A DNA stretch of 64,000 bases, taken from Ambrosia x helenae (lineage: Eukaryota; Streptophyta; Magnoliopsida; Asterales; Asteraceae). This document shows positions 32,851 to 44,617 of the stretch, piece after piece. Where the stretch lies: contig CM061232.1 of NCBI GenBank assembly GCA_030844895.1, forward strand, positions 87,423,769-87,487,768, in the 5' to 3' direction. The notes under the pieces were generated by a model. That model was not told the DNA's origin. It saw only the letters and a list, made by a program, of their open reading frames with translations, and made no database searches. Every line of letters starts with the position of its first letter. The first letter of the stretch is position 1. The position numbers and the translations under genes were made by a program.

Positions 32851-33090
32851 TAACTACTAGCATTTAGGGCTGATTGCATGTAACTACTAGCATTTAGGGC
32901 TGATTGCATGTAACTACTAGCATTTAGGGCTGATTGCATGTAACTACTAGCATTTAGGGCTGATTGCATGTAACTACTAGCATTTAGGGCTGATTGCATG
33001 TAACTACTAGCATTTAGGGCTGATTGCATGTAACTACTAGCAATTAGGGCTAATCGCATGTATCTACTAGCAATTAGGCCCTAATCGCAT
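32851..33090 (-). repeat. 30-bp minisatellite in solo LTR 2, about 7.5 copies
   Basis: Head-to-tail copies of a 30-bp unit. The middle copies are identical and carry TGATTGCATG; the edge copies carry TAATCGCATG. Homogenised centre and diverged edge are typical of unequal exchange. There are no unique spacers, so it is not a CRISPR array. Confidence 0.95.
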
Positions 33091-33767
33091 GAAACATAGG
33101 CGATTGGCCTCCTAATCGCCTCTAATATAGGCGATTAGGATTGCTAATCGCCTGTAACCTTGCTGTTCCGGTTTTTCGCGCGTTTAACGCTCCAGATCAG
33201 ATCCAGAACGTGTGTAACCACCCAATATCATCCCAACAACTATTCTAAACATGTTTAAACCAAAATCCTTCGTTTAACCTCGTATTATCAGTCCTGCATG
33301 CAACCATGTAATCCAAACGCCATACACATAGCATGAAACACCACATTAACATGCATAACTATAACCCTAATAATCAATTCTCAGATTTTATCATCATAAT
33401 ATCATTAGTATTCTGAATTAACCTAATAACATGTTAATCCTTCATCTTGAATCATAAAAACCCTAGCTTTCTAATCATAAACACACATAACACATGTATA
33501 CTAGTTAAAATCCGATTAACAACACTTATTAACGATTTTCAGAAAGCTTTTCCATTTTAGAACAGGTCTGGACTATTAGGGATTGAATAAAAACGTTTAT
33601 AAGATTGCATGGATGGAAACCAAACCTTAGATTTGTAAAAGAATGATGGATTAAGCTTGAAACCTTGTGTTTTGATCAAAAATCGCGTTCCAGAGGTTGT
33701 GTGTGTGTTGGGGCGGGTTATGGGACGACTAGGGTTTGTATAATGAAGTTTAGGAGGTCAAGTATGG

Positions 33768-33775
33768 TATTTATA
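33768..33775 (-). promoter_or_regulatory. TATA box of solo LTR 2
   Basis: TATAAATA on the minus strand at the same LTR position as 2669-2676. Confidence 0.6.
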
Positions 33776-35571
33776 GTCGTTTTTAGTCGTCCAGCCCGTA
33801 ACTAGCGATTGTGCAGCCTTTACATGCGATTAGGGATCCTAATCGCATGTAAGTTCATGCAATTGGGGCCTAATCGCATGAACAGTCATGCATTTGGTCC
33901 CCTACTCGCCCCTAAAGGGCCTACTCGCCTCCCTTATAGGCGATTAGGCCTCCCTAATCGCCTATAGGGGCTGGTTTCGTGTGTTTTGCGCGTTAAACCC
34001 CGTTTTAACATATGTTAACACATATTCACATACCGACAAGTCACATAATGATTGTAAACACATAACACATGTAAATACACATATTCACACTCGTTCACCA
34101 ATTCCCGGGACTCGAGACATGTATGTTCCGTATGCCTTGACGATCCTACAAATCGTCACCGTTTGTACACTTGGTTAAGGACCGACATCTAATGAACCTC
34201 TAGACCAACATCCAATGATCTTCTAGACTAAACCGATAGTTCCCGAACCATAACCCGACTTAACTAACCCAGTTAAGTACAATATACGCGTGACTCGCTA
34301 AGGTAGACTTTCATCTAGACAACGTTGTTAACCAGAATTTGCCGGGTGTCACATCAACAATCACAGTTGTGTAATGATAGAGTATGAGTCCGACATGTAA
34401 CAATGCGTCTTTGTACAATCAAACCTTGTGTCGACTGAGGACTAACTCGCAAGTTAGTTAAATGTTGTTACTGTTATCGATCATCCCTGAATTTATGCGG
34501 GGGGATGGGTTTGTCGGACTTATAGCGCTATAATCTAAACAGGCGGCTTGATCAATGTTAATGATTGTACTATGTCTTTTTGTTACAGTCAAATGATAGA
34601 ATGAGTAAATGATAGTGTAATTGAATCACAAGTTTCAACAATGTAAGAATGAGTAAATGACAGTGTATAAAATGTTTAAACATGTTTCACCCCAAAATGT
34701 AAAACAGAAAAAGGGGCTTTGTAAACTCACCTTAGCAAAATGTTATGTCTCGTGAAAATAGGATATGTGTTGCCCAACGATGCCAAGTATTACCCTATAA
34801 TTAAGGTAATAAATATGTCTAAGTTTTTCTAGTCTACAAATATTTTCTAGGGTTTCGAATTAGGGATAAATGTTCGTTTGATTAATAAATAAAATGTTTA
34901 ATAAATAAGAGAAATTTGATAAATAAATAATCAAAAGTCTTTTTGTGAATTTTAAATTAAGGATGGTTACAATATAAAGTTTTAAGTATTTAAATAATTT
35001 TTATAAAATTATTTTCTTAAAAATGGAATATTAAATCTATTTATTTCAAATTGTCAAAATATAACTTTATAATTTAAAAATACTAAAATTAGAGAATTAT
35101 TAAATTAAAAATTGAATTTCTGTTCCAAATAAATAGAAATAATTTATATAAAATTTTGGTGCAAAAATATTGAAAAATGAATTTATTATGATTTATTTAT
35201 GATTAAAACGAACAAAAATTGATTAAAAATATTAAATAAATGATTTTTCAGTAATAAAAATCATTTCTGGAATGCTTATTGTTTATAAGTTTAGGATAAT
35301 TTTTGTGGAATTTAATAAAATCGTTTTGATATTTTTATAGAATTTTATAATTATAATTGAATAAACTTGTATTATTTATTATATATATAAAATAAATATA
35401 TTTTCTGAAAATAAAAATTGTGAGAATAAATTTATAGTTTGTATATCAGAATATAATTTTTATAGAATTTAAAAATCAACTTTGATATTTTAAAACTAAT
35501 TTAAGAGTTATTTATCAAATATAAATACATAATTATAAGGAATTTGAAAAAAAGAAAATGGTTGTTGATGG

Positions 35572-35640
35572 TGGGGGTCGAACCCGTGACCTTTCGTTGA
35601 ACAGCAGCAGTCTGAACCATCTGGTCTATATCACGTTTGT
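35572..35640 (-). promoter_or_regulatory. tRNA-like module, sense, LTR B
   Basis: Box B-like GGGTTCGACCCC (35574-35585) with a degenerate box A upstream. Near-identical to the LTR A module. Confidence 0.4.
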
Positions 35641-36267
35641 GTTTATAGTTGATTTCAAAATATATTTAAACAAAGCATCAGTAAGTCATCTTCCCCAATT
35701 ATATCATAAGAACCCTAGAATTTCTAATAGATCTAATCAAGCCCCGATTGCAGAACTGGTCATGGGGCTTTTGAAGGGCATGTTCCGATTAACATATAGG
35801 AGTGATTAATTGATTCATACCTGCGAGAATGATGATGAACGAGTAAAACAAGACCCGACCAAAAACTAAGAAAATTCGTGTATCTGGAGCGACTGGATGT
35901 GAAATATGATATGGGGTTAATGATTTTCGGCACCTAGAGGTTGTCAACTGAGGTTCAATTTATAATGATGTTGCATCTTTGGAAGTTTTCTGCGTTTGAC
36001 TTGTCAATGGTCAAGGTCGCGTGAATCATGCTTGGATGAGTTGGTAATTTGCGATAATTGATTGATTATAAATAGAAAGATTATATCAGTCATCAATTAC
36101 GAATTGATTCCTATTATTCAGCTTGATTTGCAAGGTCAAAATGGAAAGCTTTCATGGTCAACCAATTTTGTTTGTCAGACTCTACATGTGCAGCGATCAA
36201 AAAGAAGGGATAAGGGGTTTCTGTGGGTTTTTATATGATTAATATTGGGATTAAATCAGAAGTGAGG

Positions 36268-36332
36268 TGTAGCCCAGATGGTTGGTGCGTGGGATGTTCT
36301 GACCCAGCTCTCTGCCCGGGTTCGAGTCATGC
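36268..36332 (+). promoter_or_regulatory. tRNA-like module, antisense, LTR B
   Basis: Box A TAGCCCAGATGG (36270-36281) fits the type-2 consensus fully. Box B GGGTTCGAGTC (36318-36328) follows at tRNA-like spacing, and a T-run lies at about 36342-36352. It points out of the LTR towards its U3 end. Confidence 0.6.
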
Positions 36333-36539
36333 AGCAGCTTCATTTTTTTTTTAAACTGAAAGGGGAGGAGGAGAGGGGGCTTGGGTGTTTGGGCCGGTAG
36401 ATGGGCTGCTTGGTTGGGCCGGAACCATGGACTTGGGCTATGCATAAGTTTGTTTTGTTTGTTCTAACTTTTTTTTTATTATTAACATTATTATTATTAT
36501 TATCAATATTATTATTATTATTATTATTATATACACACT

Positions 36540-36583
<44 letters not shown>

Positions 36584-36683
36584 TGTGAGTTTGGAAAAAT
36601 AAAGGCTTAGGCACATGTGTAAGAATGTAAAAAAAATAAGGGCTTTTACGTCTAAAAGTTTGGAAAATTTTTGCGATGTTACA

Positions 36684-37103
36684 TTCTTGGCCCACATCCT
36701 GCTCAGGCACACGTTGCTACCTACAGTCCAACACCAACAGATATTGCCCAGGCACTTTACACACTCTCTATGAGTTAACCCACGGATCCGATTGGTTACA
36801 TGGATACTGGCGCATCAGGACATACGGAGCAACCAGGTATAAACTCTCCGCTTGTTTTAAATTCTTGCACTAATAAACAAATACTCGTTGGAAATGGCAA
36901 CACCATTCCTGTTGTTGGACAAGGCAACAAAACTTTACCACCGCCCTTTCCACCCTTTAAATTAAACAATATACTCTATGCCCCTAACCTGATCAAAAAC
37001 CTAATTTCTGTTCTTCGCCTAACGACAGATAACCTTCTCTCAATTGAATTTGACCCTTTTGGTTTTCTTGTGAAGGACCTCAAGACCAAGGAACCTATCC
37101 TAT
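36684..37103 (+). pseudogene. pol: Ty1/copia gag end and protease
   Basis: Starts directly at the LTR B edge, in the Gag tail ('SPTPTDIAQALYTLSM'), then the protease active site 'YMDTGASGHTEQPG' (DTGA triad intact) and 'VVGQGNKTLPPPF'. An in-frame stop precedes the active-site segment and a TGA ends the piece at 37103-37105. It is the continuation of the gag at 17925-18756, separated by the inserted Ty3 and Helitron DNA. Confidence 0.8.
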
Positions 37104-37197
37104 GATGCAATAGCTCGGGAGATCTCTACCCTCTCACCACCAACTTCATCAAATCTCCTTCCAAATCTACTGCTTTAGCTGCTGTTTCTCAAGACCG

Positions 37198-37908
37198 TTG
37201 GCATCAACGACTGGGCACCCGAGCACTCCTTTATTGCATTCGTTAAAATCTAGTTCTTCTATTAATTTCAATAAAACAAACAATGTACTTTGTCAATCAT
37301 GTGTGTTTGGAAAAAGTGCACGACTTCCTTTTTATGATTCTATAAATAAAACTGCTTGCCCATTTGATATTATTCACAGTGACTTATGGACCTCACCGGT
37401 CCTCAATACCGGGGGTCACCGATATTACATTATGTTTCTAGATGATAAAACCGATTTTCTTCGGACTTTTCCATTAACAAATAAATCTAATGTCTACACC
37501 ACATTCACCCAATTTTATAATCACATTCTCACCCAATTTGAACGAAAAATAAAGCAATTCCAATGTGACAACGGCACGGAGTACACAAACAACAATTTTA
37601 AAAACTTCTGTCTTGTCAATGGAATGCAATTTCGTTATTCTTGCCCTCACACCTCGTCCCAAAATGGCAAAGCCGAAAGAAAAATCCAAACCATAAACAA
37701 CATGATTCGCACCCTTCTATCTCAAGCATCTCTACCCCCCTCATACTGGCATCACGGCCTTGAAACCGCCACCTATTTTCTCAATATACTTCCCAAGAAA
37801 ACCCATAAATTTCTATCTCCCACCACTCTCCTATACAACGTCATTTCCACATACACACACCTTCGTGTGTTTGGATGTCTTTGCCATCAATTCACATCTA
37901 CGTTTTAA
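37198..37908 (+). pseudogene. pol: Ty1/copia integrase
   Basis: Zinc-binding part broken by a frameshift near 37215 ('RWHQRLG' before it, 'CQSCVFGKSARLPF' after). The core carries all three catalytic acids: Asp in 'DIIHSDLWTSP', Asp in 'FQCDNGTEYTNN', Glu in 'NGKAERKIQT'. It stops at 37906-37908, just after 'FGCLCHQFTSTF', where foreign hairpin-rich DNA begins. The C-terminal part of the integrase region is missing on both sides of that insertion, so a deletion went with it. Confidence 0.88.
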
Positions 37909-40900
37909 CCTTTCTTGCTATAGTCATGTTAATACAGATACATGGACTATCTGTATTTTCTGGTATGACTATTAAAGGTTTTCCGTATAGATTGATATTT
38001 TTCTTTATACTATAAATATTCTTCTAATCTTGTTTCTCATTAGAATGAGAAACAGACTGAATATTATTCTTATATAAAGATGATTTAACATACTTTGAGA
38101 TTCTAATCATTTTTTCTTCTGGAAGATTTACAATCTTCCAGCAAACATCTCTAGAGTCTCAAATCGATACGATATAATCATCGTCGAATTCATTTACAAT
38201 GATGGATTCTAGTTGGTTCTTAAGAGATAGATACGGAAGTCCCTTCATTATCATGACTTGAATGGGATCCGAGCTACTATTTCTTATATTCGAACTTTAG
38301 AATCTGTCATCATTGTAAATTCGATTCTTAAAGAGTAGAAATGATTTCTTTAAATCATTAGACGTATCTTATCCGGAGTTTAAAGGTGCCGGAAAAGACT
38401 AATTGAACTTGTTGAATTATACTATTTCAACAGTTCCTTTTTATCATCTTGATTTACTGAAATCGATTATTGAGATTTCTTTTAAATCATTGATAATAGT
38501 CTTACTGACTATTTCATTGATGATTAACTGCATTGTATCTCAATACATATTATTTGACTTTTCTCAGTGTATTATCGTGAATGAGGTCTTTCACAATTCT
38601 ACAGTCAAATATATGTAACTTTATCTTTATAGTCTCGGAATCTACTGGTAACAGTCGTTGTTACGATTCTTTGACTTTAAATTTCTAAGAACAATGCATC
38701 GATTATTCTTTCTCAAAATCATGATTATCATTCAGGTTTACTGCATGAATACTTATTGCGTTAAGTATTTCTGCAGTTATTCCTTCTTGATATCACTTCG
38801 AGATTCGTTGACACTCTCGATTAGATATTCTATAATTTCTTTTTATAAAATATTCCTTTATAAAATTTCTAGTCGTTTCCTTACGACTATTATTTTTATC
38901 TAATTATTATATTTCTTGGCATATCGGATGCCTTTTAAATAATATTTGGCATTTCAAATGCCTTCTCTTGATACCTGGCATTTCCTATGCCTTTCTTTTA
39001 TTCAGACATATCGGATGTCTGTTCTAGATTATAATTCTTTTTATTCTTCGATTTATATTCTATTATTTATCTCTTTATATTCCTTTATATCCAAGCAAAT
39101 ACTGATACTATTTATAGCACACACTATAAATTCCATCACTTCTATATAATATATATTTGCTTGGAATAATTCTTTTATGTATTCAATTAAAGTCTATACT
39201 TTCAGTGTCTGAAAACACTTTCCGATAAACTTATATATAGGCAATCTATCGTAGATTCTTAATCCAACTTATTATAAGCGAAGCTTATCTCGTCGAGATA
39301 ATCTTATAGATAGTTCTTGCCAAAACAGTGATTTCTTAATTTATCTCTCACAGCCTTTAATTCGGAACAGGAATTCCGTCCTTCCTTGGCCAGAGAGTTT
39401 CACTGGAAAAATGAGCATAATTCTATTCATTTTTCGTTTTCTCTTCGATTATACCTTGCGAATCTCTACGCGATTCCGCTTGGTATTAATCGTATTTCAA
39501 TATGTTCGATAAATTATTTCTTTTAATAATTCGTTGGATTCTACCGTTTCCGGTTCCTGAATCCGTATAAATTTTTATCGATTATATTTTAAGGATTTAA
39601 CAATTCCTCCATCACTTCTTAATTTTCAAATTGGTAACACTTGACCGTTTTACCAATTTGATTGTACTATAACTCGCACGAGTCTTCATACGAAGTGACT
39701 ACAAAGATTTGTTCATAGCATCATATATCCTTATAAAAGAATTCTGTGACTTGGTGACAAATGTCCGGATATACCTTCTGTAAGGGTCCAGATATCATTT
39801 GCCCCGGGGATTGCACAGAGGACATACAACTATCTTTGGTTGGCAATCAGAAATCAATATATTGATTTCTATAATTTGTAGAATTTAACCAATCGATGGT
39901 TTTTATTCTGCGAACATATTCTTAGTCGTATTTCACGAAGAAATTCCAACTAGATTGCCAGTTCTGTGGTCGTATTCTCCACATATGATACGCTGATGAT
40001 TCGTATATATATTTCTTCTTCTTATTATTTCTTTTTATTTCTTTTAATATGTTTATGATACAAACATACTGTGATCTCGATAAACTCCTACTCGAATGTT
40101 ACTGTGCCTGTGGCATTCATAATTATGTCGCGATCATAATTACTATTCCACCTCACCTAACATTCCAGTACTTATTTATTTTAATCACAATAGGTATGTG
40201 TCATTCACATATTATTCTGATATTCTGTTCTTTATTTTCTCTTAGATTTGAAATTATATATTCTGGAATAAAACATGTTGACCTGAGTCTAACGAAATAG
40301 ACTGTCAATCGTTCATGAATTTGATCATGCCAAAAGATGTCCAATATAATCATCCAATCTTTTAATCTATGACTTGCTCGAATCATAAGATTAAGACGAT
40401 ACTTATATTGTCGTATAATCTAACGAGTAAAAATTCGGTTTCTTTAGAGAGATTCCAAATTATTTTTGTCACAAGAATTTCGAAATAATAATATTTCTGT
40501 TCAAAATATTATCTTAATTCTCGGAAGAAAAGACCGAAGATATCATATGGCTGAGATTTCTCTATATATATCCAAAGAGATATTTATAGAACGTGGTAAA
40601 TATTTATTGTTCATATCGGGATAAAATATCAAGGAAGTTATTCGAGCGAATATGAATATAAAATCATGCCAAAAATAATCTTGACATATATACGGATACA
40701 AATTCGATTAAAGATCTTCACGAAAAATGGTACCGAATATGGAATGAAATATGCTCGAACAAAATGATACGACCGAGGTTTTATAGGATTTTCATAAAAT
40801 AAAAACTTTCAGGGAGGATCAATAATAATAATACTGGTTTAGTATAAAATAAAAATAACCGAGAATAAATTCAGTAAACTTCAAAGTCATACCGAAAAGA

Positions 40901-41765
40901 TTTAAAACAACTTAAGTTACCGAGGAATCTGTCCGATTTCTGATTAAATAATCGAAGGAAATTCTTTAGAAACATAATATTAATATGTCTCTAGCATATC
41001 GAAATTTATAAAAATTTCGGAAGTTACGGAATAAACATATGTTCTTGGAAACTTGATCATAGGAATGTTCAAGTCGGAACGTAATATTCGTATTTTATAT
41101 ATAATATTGGAATAACCGTGAGGTTAACGATCTGAGATCGGATATAAATAGTCACTGGGACTAGAATAATTCCATTAATTCATACGGAATTTCTGGAATA
41201 TACAACGAATGATTATTAATCAACAAGTTTTTCTAGAGAGTGAAATATGATTTCTAAACTCTCGTACAAGTCGATTAAATTATCGAGGAATGATTTTTGT
41301 GATTTATTTTCTATTTATATATACTTCTATAATTTTTATTATTTCTTTTATATCTGGATTTATTTTCTGATTTCTTTTAATATTTATCTGATTTCTGTTC
41401 TGTATTTCTGTCTTATTTCTTTTAATATCATGATTTCTGTTCTATATTCTTTCGTATTTCTTATGGCCTTATTATCCTATAAGATTTCCCAGAAATTAAA
41501 TGTGTATGTAAATTCACAATTGTGTACATAATTGTCAATTTACCCCACATAATCATTCTAGTATTATCCTGTAGTGGATTTGTTTTAATTTCTAATATAC
41601 TGTTATGGTTCTCACCAACTTTATAATGGTTTGGCATTTAGGTACCCAAAATTTTACCTTCTAATATTCTTTTACCCTATTCATATTTCTAATCAAGATT
41701 TCTTTTAAAAGACATTTCTGGTAGATCCTGGATTAATAAATATTTCAAAACTGTCCATAAGCGCC
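37909..41765 (-). other. Hairpin-crowded non-coding internal DNA of Ty3 element G
   Basis: No recognisable gene in 3.9 kb. It lies on the internal side of the primer binding site of LTR G, so it is read as that element's internal region (minus strand), resembling a large retrotransposon derivative without coding domains. From 37919 to about 40440 it is packed with perfect inverted repeats of 8-12 bp, often nested: 37931-37957, 38032-38054, 38119-38141, 38340-38359, 38740-38777, 38871-38888, 39091-39164, 39406-39435, 39536-39564, 39627-39660 and 39850-39869. After about 40500 the density falls. Confidence 0.65.
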
Positions 41766-41777
41766 GCTCTGATACCA
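41766..41777 (-). promoter_or_regulatory. tRNA-iMet primer binding site, element G
   Basis: Minus strand TGGTATCAGAGC lies three bases from the LTR start TGTAACGACCC at 41781. Confidence 0.8.
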
Positions 41778-41780
41778 ACC

Positions 41781-44312
41781 TGTAACGACCCAGCAGTCGG
41801 TGCCGGGTCGTCGGGTTGGGTTATCGGAGTTACGCAGCGGACTTCAGGATATTGACAGTCTTGACTCTTCCAGGATCCACGTCATGATATCTGTTGGGTT
41901 ACCTGAACACATGCCAAAAATAGTTTCTGTCAACATAAAGTTGGTGAGGTCGTGTATTTTATAAAGCGAATGGCCAGTTCGTTTATTTATAATTCATTTC
42001 TATAAAACATGCTTTACTATTCTAATTCTGGAGGGGGAAAATATATTCTATTATACCAATTCGATTAAATTATACCGATTATATGTCAATCTATTATATT
42101 CTATTAGTTGCCATTCCTATCGATGGTACCACTCTGGTTGTGGCAAACATACTTATTCCTACCCTTTACTTGGGTAAGACTGGTTATTATCCTCTAGTTG
42201 GATAATAAAGGAAATGGCTAGATACCGGTCAGTACTGTCCTTGTCGTTTCTATTATCCCCTTTCTATAACTTCTATTAATAATCATTTTATTATGTAAAG
42301 CATTTCTATGATTTCTAATAATTGACATGTATTTCCCCTAAAACGTTTAATAAAACAGTAAAAGAGGGGAGTTCACGATACTCACAGGTTTGCGTATAAT
42401 CTTCTATAGTCTCTTTTATTACAATTATATTTCATATATATATTGATACGTTTTACGCGTGGGACTTGTTAGATTGTATTATTTAGGATATATATTATAT
42501 ATACAATTTATATATATATAGAATTTGGTATATATTAGATAGTCCTAAACCCGGGTTTATTATTGACACGACACGGACATCCTAAAATCTAGCTGGCCAT
42601 TACAGCTTGGCACTCATAAGCTGGCCATTACAGCTTGGCACTCGTAGCTAATAAAAGAATAGAAAATATTATGATTACCCCGAGTCTAGTATATCTTTTA
42701 TATATCAAATCTTATATATATAAACGTATATATTCTATATATGATTATTATTCTCTTATTATTATTATCAAGTCCGTACGTTATTCGTATTGTATATATA
42801 TAATCGTATAATTCTAATAATCCTCGTCTAGTCAATGGACCGGGTTCTATTCCGGGTATTGACCGAGTTATTGAGTCGGCTCGGTATCGGTTTAACTCTC
42901 CGATTGGATTAACGGTACCTCGCAATAATCACAGAAACAGTATTATAATCGGGTATCAATGATTAATACCAATATATCTATAATAACTGTTAAAGATTAT
43001 ACCTTTCGGGTTTGTAATCTGGATCATATCAAGATAGATCGGAGATTAACCGGATCACGATCGGACTACGAATGAAGGTTCACGAGTATACTTCCAAACA
43101 GAAGGGTGATACTTAACATACAAACACACACATCAGTCGATGTGTGTGTGAGCCTGTTCACCGGACCACAGTCACCGGAGCTGACCGGATCTGAATCAGA
43201 CAAGAGTACACGACAGTTGGGTTACAGAATAGCTTTACAATTATAAACCCGAACAGGAAGATGGTCATGGCTGAGTTTTATCAGAAAGTTATCAAGGTGC
43301 GATAACAGTCACCATGACTTGGTGACTGTTCAGATTATGAATATACAAAGAAGGTTATCGGCGTCTGATAAGCAAGGTCATGGGTTTTGGGGATCTGAAA
43401 GATTATAGGTAACCGGTTAACACAAGACCCTTTAATAATCACCGGTTCCCAATCAGAGGTTATCAATATCTGATTATAAATAGAGGTTATCGGGTGGTTA
43501 TAGATGACAGTCACCAAGACCGGTGACTGTCCGGCTTGTTTACTGGACAGAGATATGAACAGAGGGTTTACCGGGTTGTTTATCGGAACAGACTAAAGAG
43601 TTACGGGTTGATTGGTGGGTTTCGGGTTAACAGAGGGATGAATCAGGGTGGTTTATAAGATGGTTTACGGGTATGACTCGGAACAGAAACAGAGGAACAG
43701 ACCACCTGAACAGATGAAGCGAGGGGTTTTATCGGGTTATCTTGGGTTAATCAGAGGTTACCGGATGGTTGTTATCACAAGAACAAGATGGTGGTTTATG
43801 GTGAAGGTTATTATCGGGTACTAATTGTAGAGGGAAAGAATATGGTGGTGGTATTTGGTGGTTTATCAAGACAGAGGAGAGGTGGGTTGGTGGCCGGAGA
43901 GGAGGAAGAAGACGACGCCGGCGGCGGCGGCGGTGGTTTCCGGCGAAGACTTCTTATCAGAGGGTTATATCAACACACTTTATGTGTGTGTTTTGTGTAC
44001 AGAGGGAGAGAGGGACGCGAGAGACAAGAAAGAGTGGTTTATAAAAGAATAATAATACAAGGGGTGTTTGGCTACAGGGATAATTGCTAGAACTCGGGTG
44101 TTTGGTAACAAGCATTACCATAAAATAAGAAACGTTTTAATATAAGATAAGGAGCGTTTTACAGAGATAATAAAAATCCAATAATTATTATTTATAAAAA
44201 TCAATTAAAACGGTTAGTCGCGAGATTCGAACTTAAATAATTTTATAAGTAATCGGGTGGTTGGGTACGATCCGACCCGTTTAAGAGACCCGTAACACTT
44301 CGGGTCGTTACA
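41781..44312 (-). repeat. 5' LTR of Ty3 element G (2532 bp)
   Basis: Starts TGTAACGACCCAGC beside the PBS and ends CGGGTCGTTACA. It is a third LTR family here. It has an intron-like module (41903-42385), a 9-bp inverted repeat TTATTATCC/GGATAATAA (42195-42219), a 26-bp tandem duplication near 42590-42645 and a TATTTATAA element on the minus strand near 43475. The opposite LTR is absent. The right flank is the Pro-rich linker of the copia polyprotein. Confidence 0.85.
41903..42385 (-). promoter_or_regulatory. Intron-like module in LTR G
   Basis: Minus strand donor CCT|GTGAGT at 42385 and acceptor GTGTTCAG|G at 41903 (483 bp), with CCCC and GGGG runs after the donor. The donor lacks the usual AG before GT, and I do not find the ATAG-CTAT core. 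Confidence 0.4.
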
Positions 44313-44617
44313 CACTCCACCCACTTCTGTGGAATAACATTGACCCACACCCTACACCCCACACCCGCACACCCACCAGCTCCTCATCCCACGACCCAAA
44401 CTCTCTCCACTACTCCCTCTAGCCCACATCTTCACTCCGGCCCAATACAACCCAACCCTACCTCCCGCCCCAACAACCAGCCTACCTACCCACCACCCGA
44501 CCCATCTCCCTCATCCGCCCCATCTACTTCACCCGCCCACAGTCCACCACTCACTCCTCCCCTCACAACCCCACTCATCCACCCCCGCCCCCACCCGTTA
44601 CCAACCAAGGCCGCACC
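44313..44617 (+). pseudogene. pol: Ty1/copia Pro-rich linker
   Basis: C-rich DNA coding for a Pro/Ser/Thr/His-rich, unstructured linker between integrase and reverse transcriptase of the copia polyprotein. The reading has stops and changes frame before the RT block. The nucleotide bias (C-rich coding strand) sets it apart from the AT-rich LTRs around it. Confidence 0.6.

Larger units (their letters stand above)
31623..34353 (-). repeat. Solo LTR 2 (2731 bp) inside LTR B
   Basis: The same family as the LTR at 2204-5014, inverted: starts TGTCACACCCTCAAAATCC and ends GCCGGGTGTCACA. The uninterrupted target is preserved at about 19575 in LTR A (GTTTGTACAACAATC). The target duplication is imperfect (TACA against TCA), probably from later mutation. 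TATA box at 33768-33775 (minus), intron-like module at 31886-32352, 30-bp minisatellite at 32851-33090, many TAATCGC/GCGATTA half-sites. Confidence 0.9.
31331..36683 (-). repeat. LTR B of gag-only Ty3 family, split by a solo LTR
   Basis: Starts TGTAACACCCCAACC at the PBS and ends GCGATGTTACA at the copia border. With 31623-34353 removed it is about 2620 bp, like LTRs C and D. It holds both tRNA-like modules (35572-35640 minus, 36268-36332 plus), an intron-like module (31529-34730, enlarged by the insertion), (ATT)n and (AT)n runs near 36480-36580, and a TATTTATAA element on the minus strand near 36066-36075. Confidence 0.9.

Noticed and set aside
32820..33059. Reading frame of repeated 10-residue units
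   Set aside because: Chance translation of the 30-bp minisatellite, a multiple of three in length.
32851..33090. Regular 30-bp direct repeats resembling a CRISPR array
   Set aside because: Units abut with no unique spacers, lie inside a plant LTR and have no cas genes; it is a minisatellite.
38403..39149. Several hydrophobic short reading frames
   Set aside because: AT-rich hairpin DNA gives Phe/Ile/Leu/Ser-rich chance frames; there is no conserved domain.
43788..44090. Gly/Glu-rich 100-codon reading frame in LTR G
   Set aside because: Lies in the U3 part of an LTR on the strand opposite to the element, low complexity, no homology recognised.
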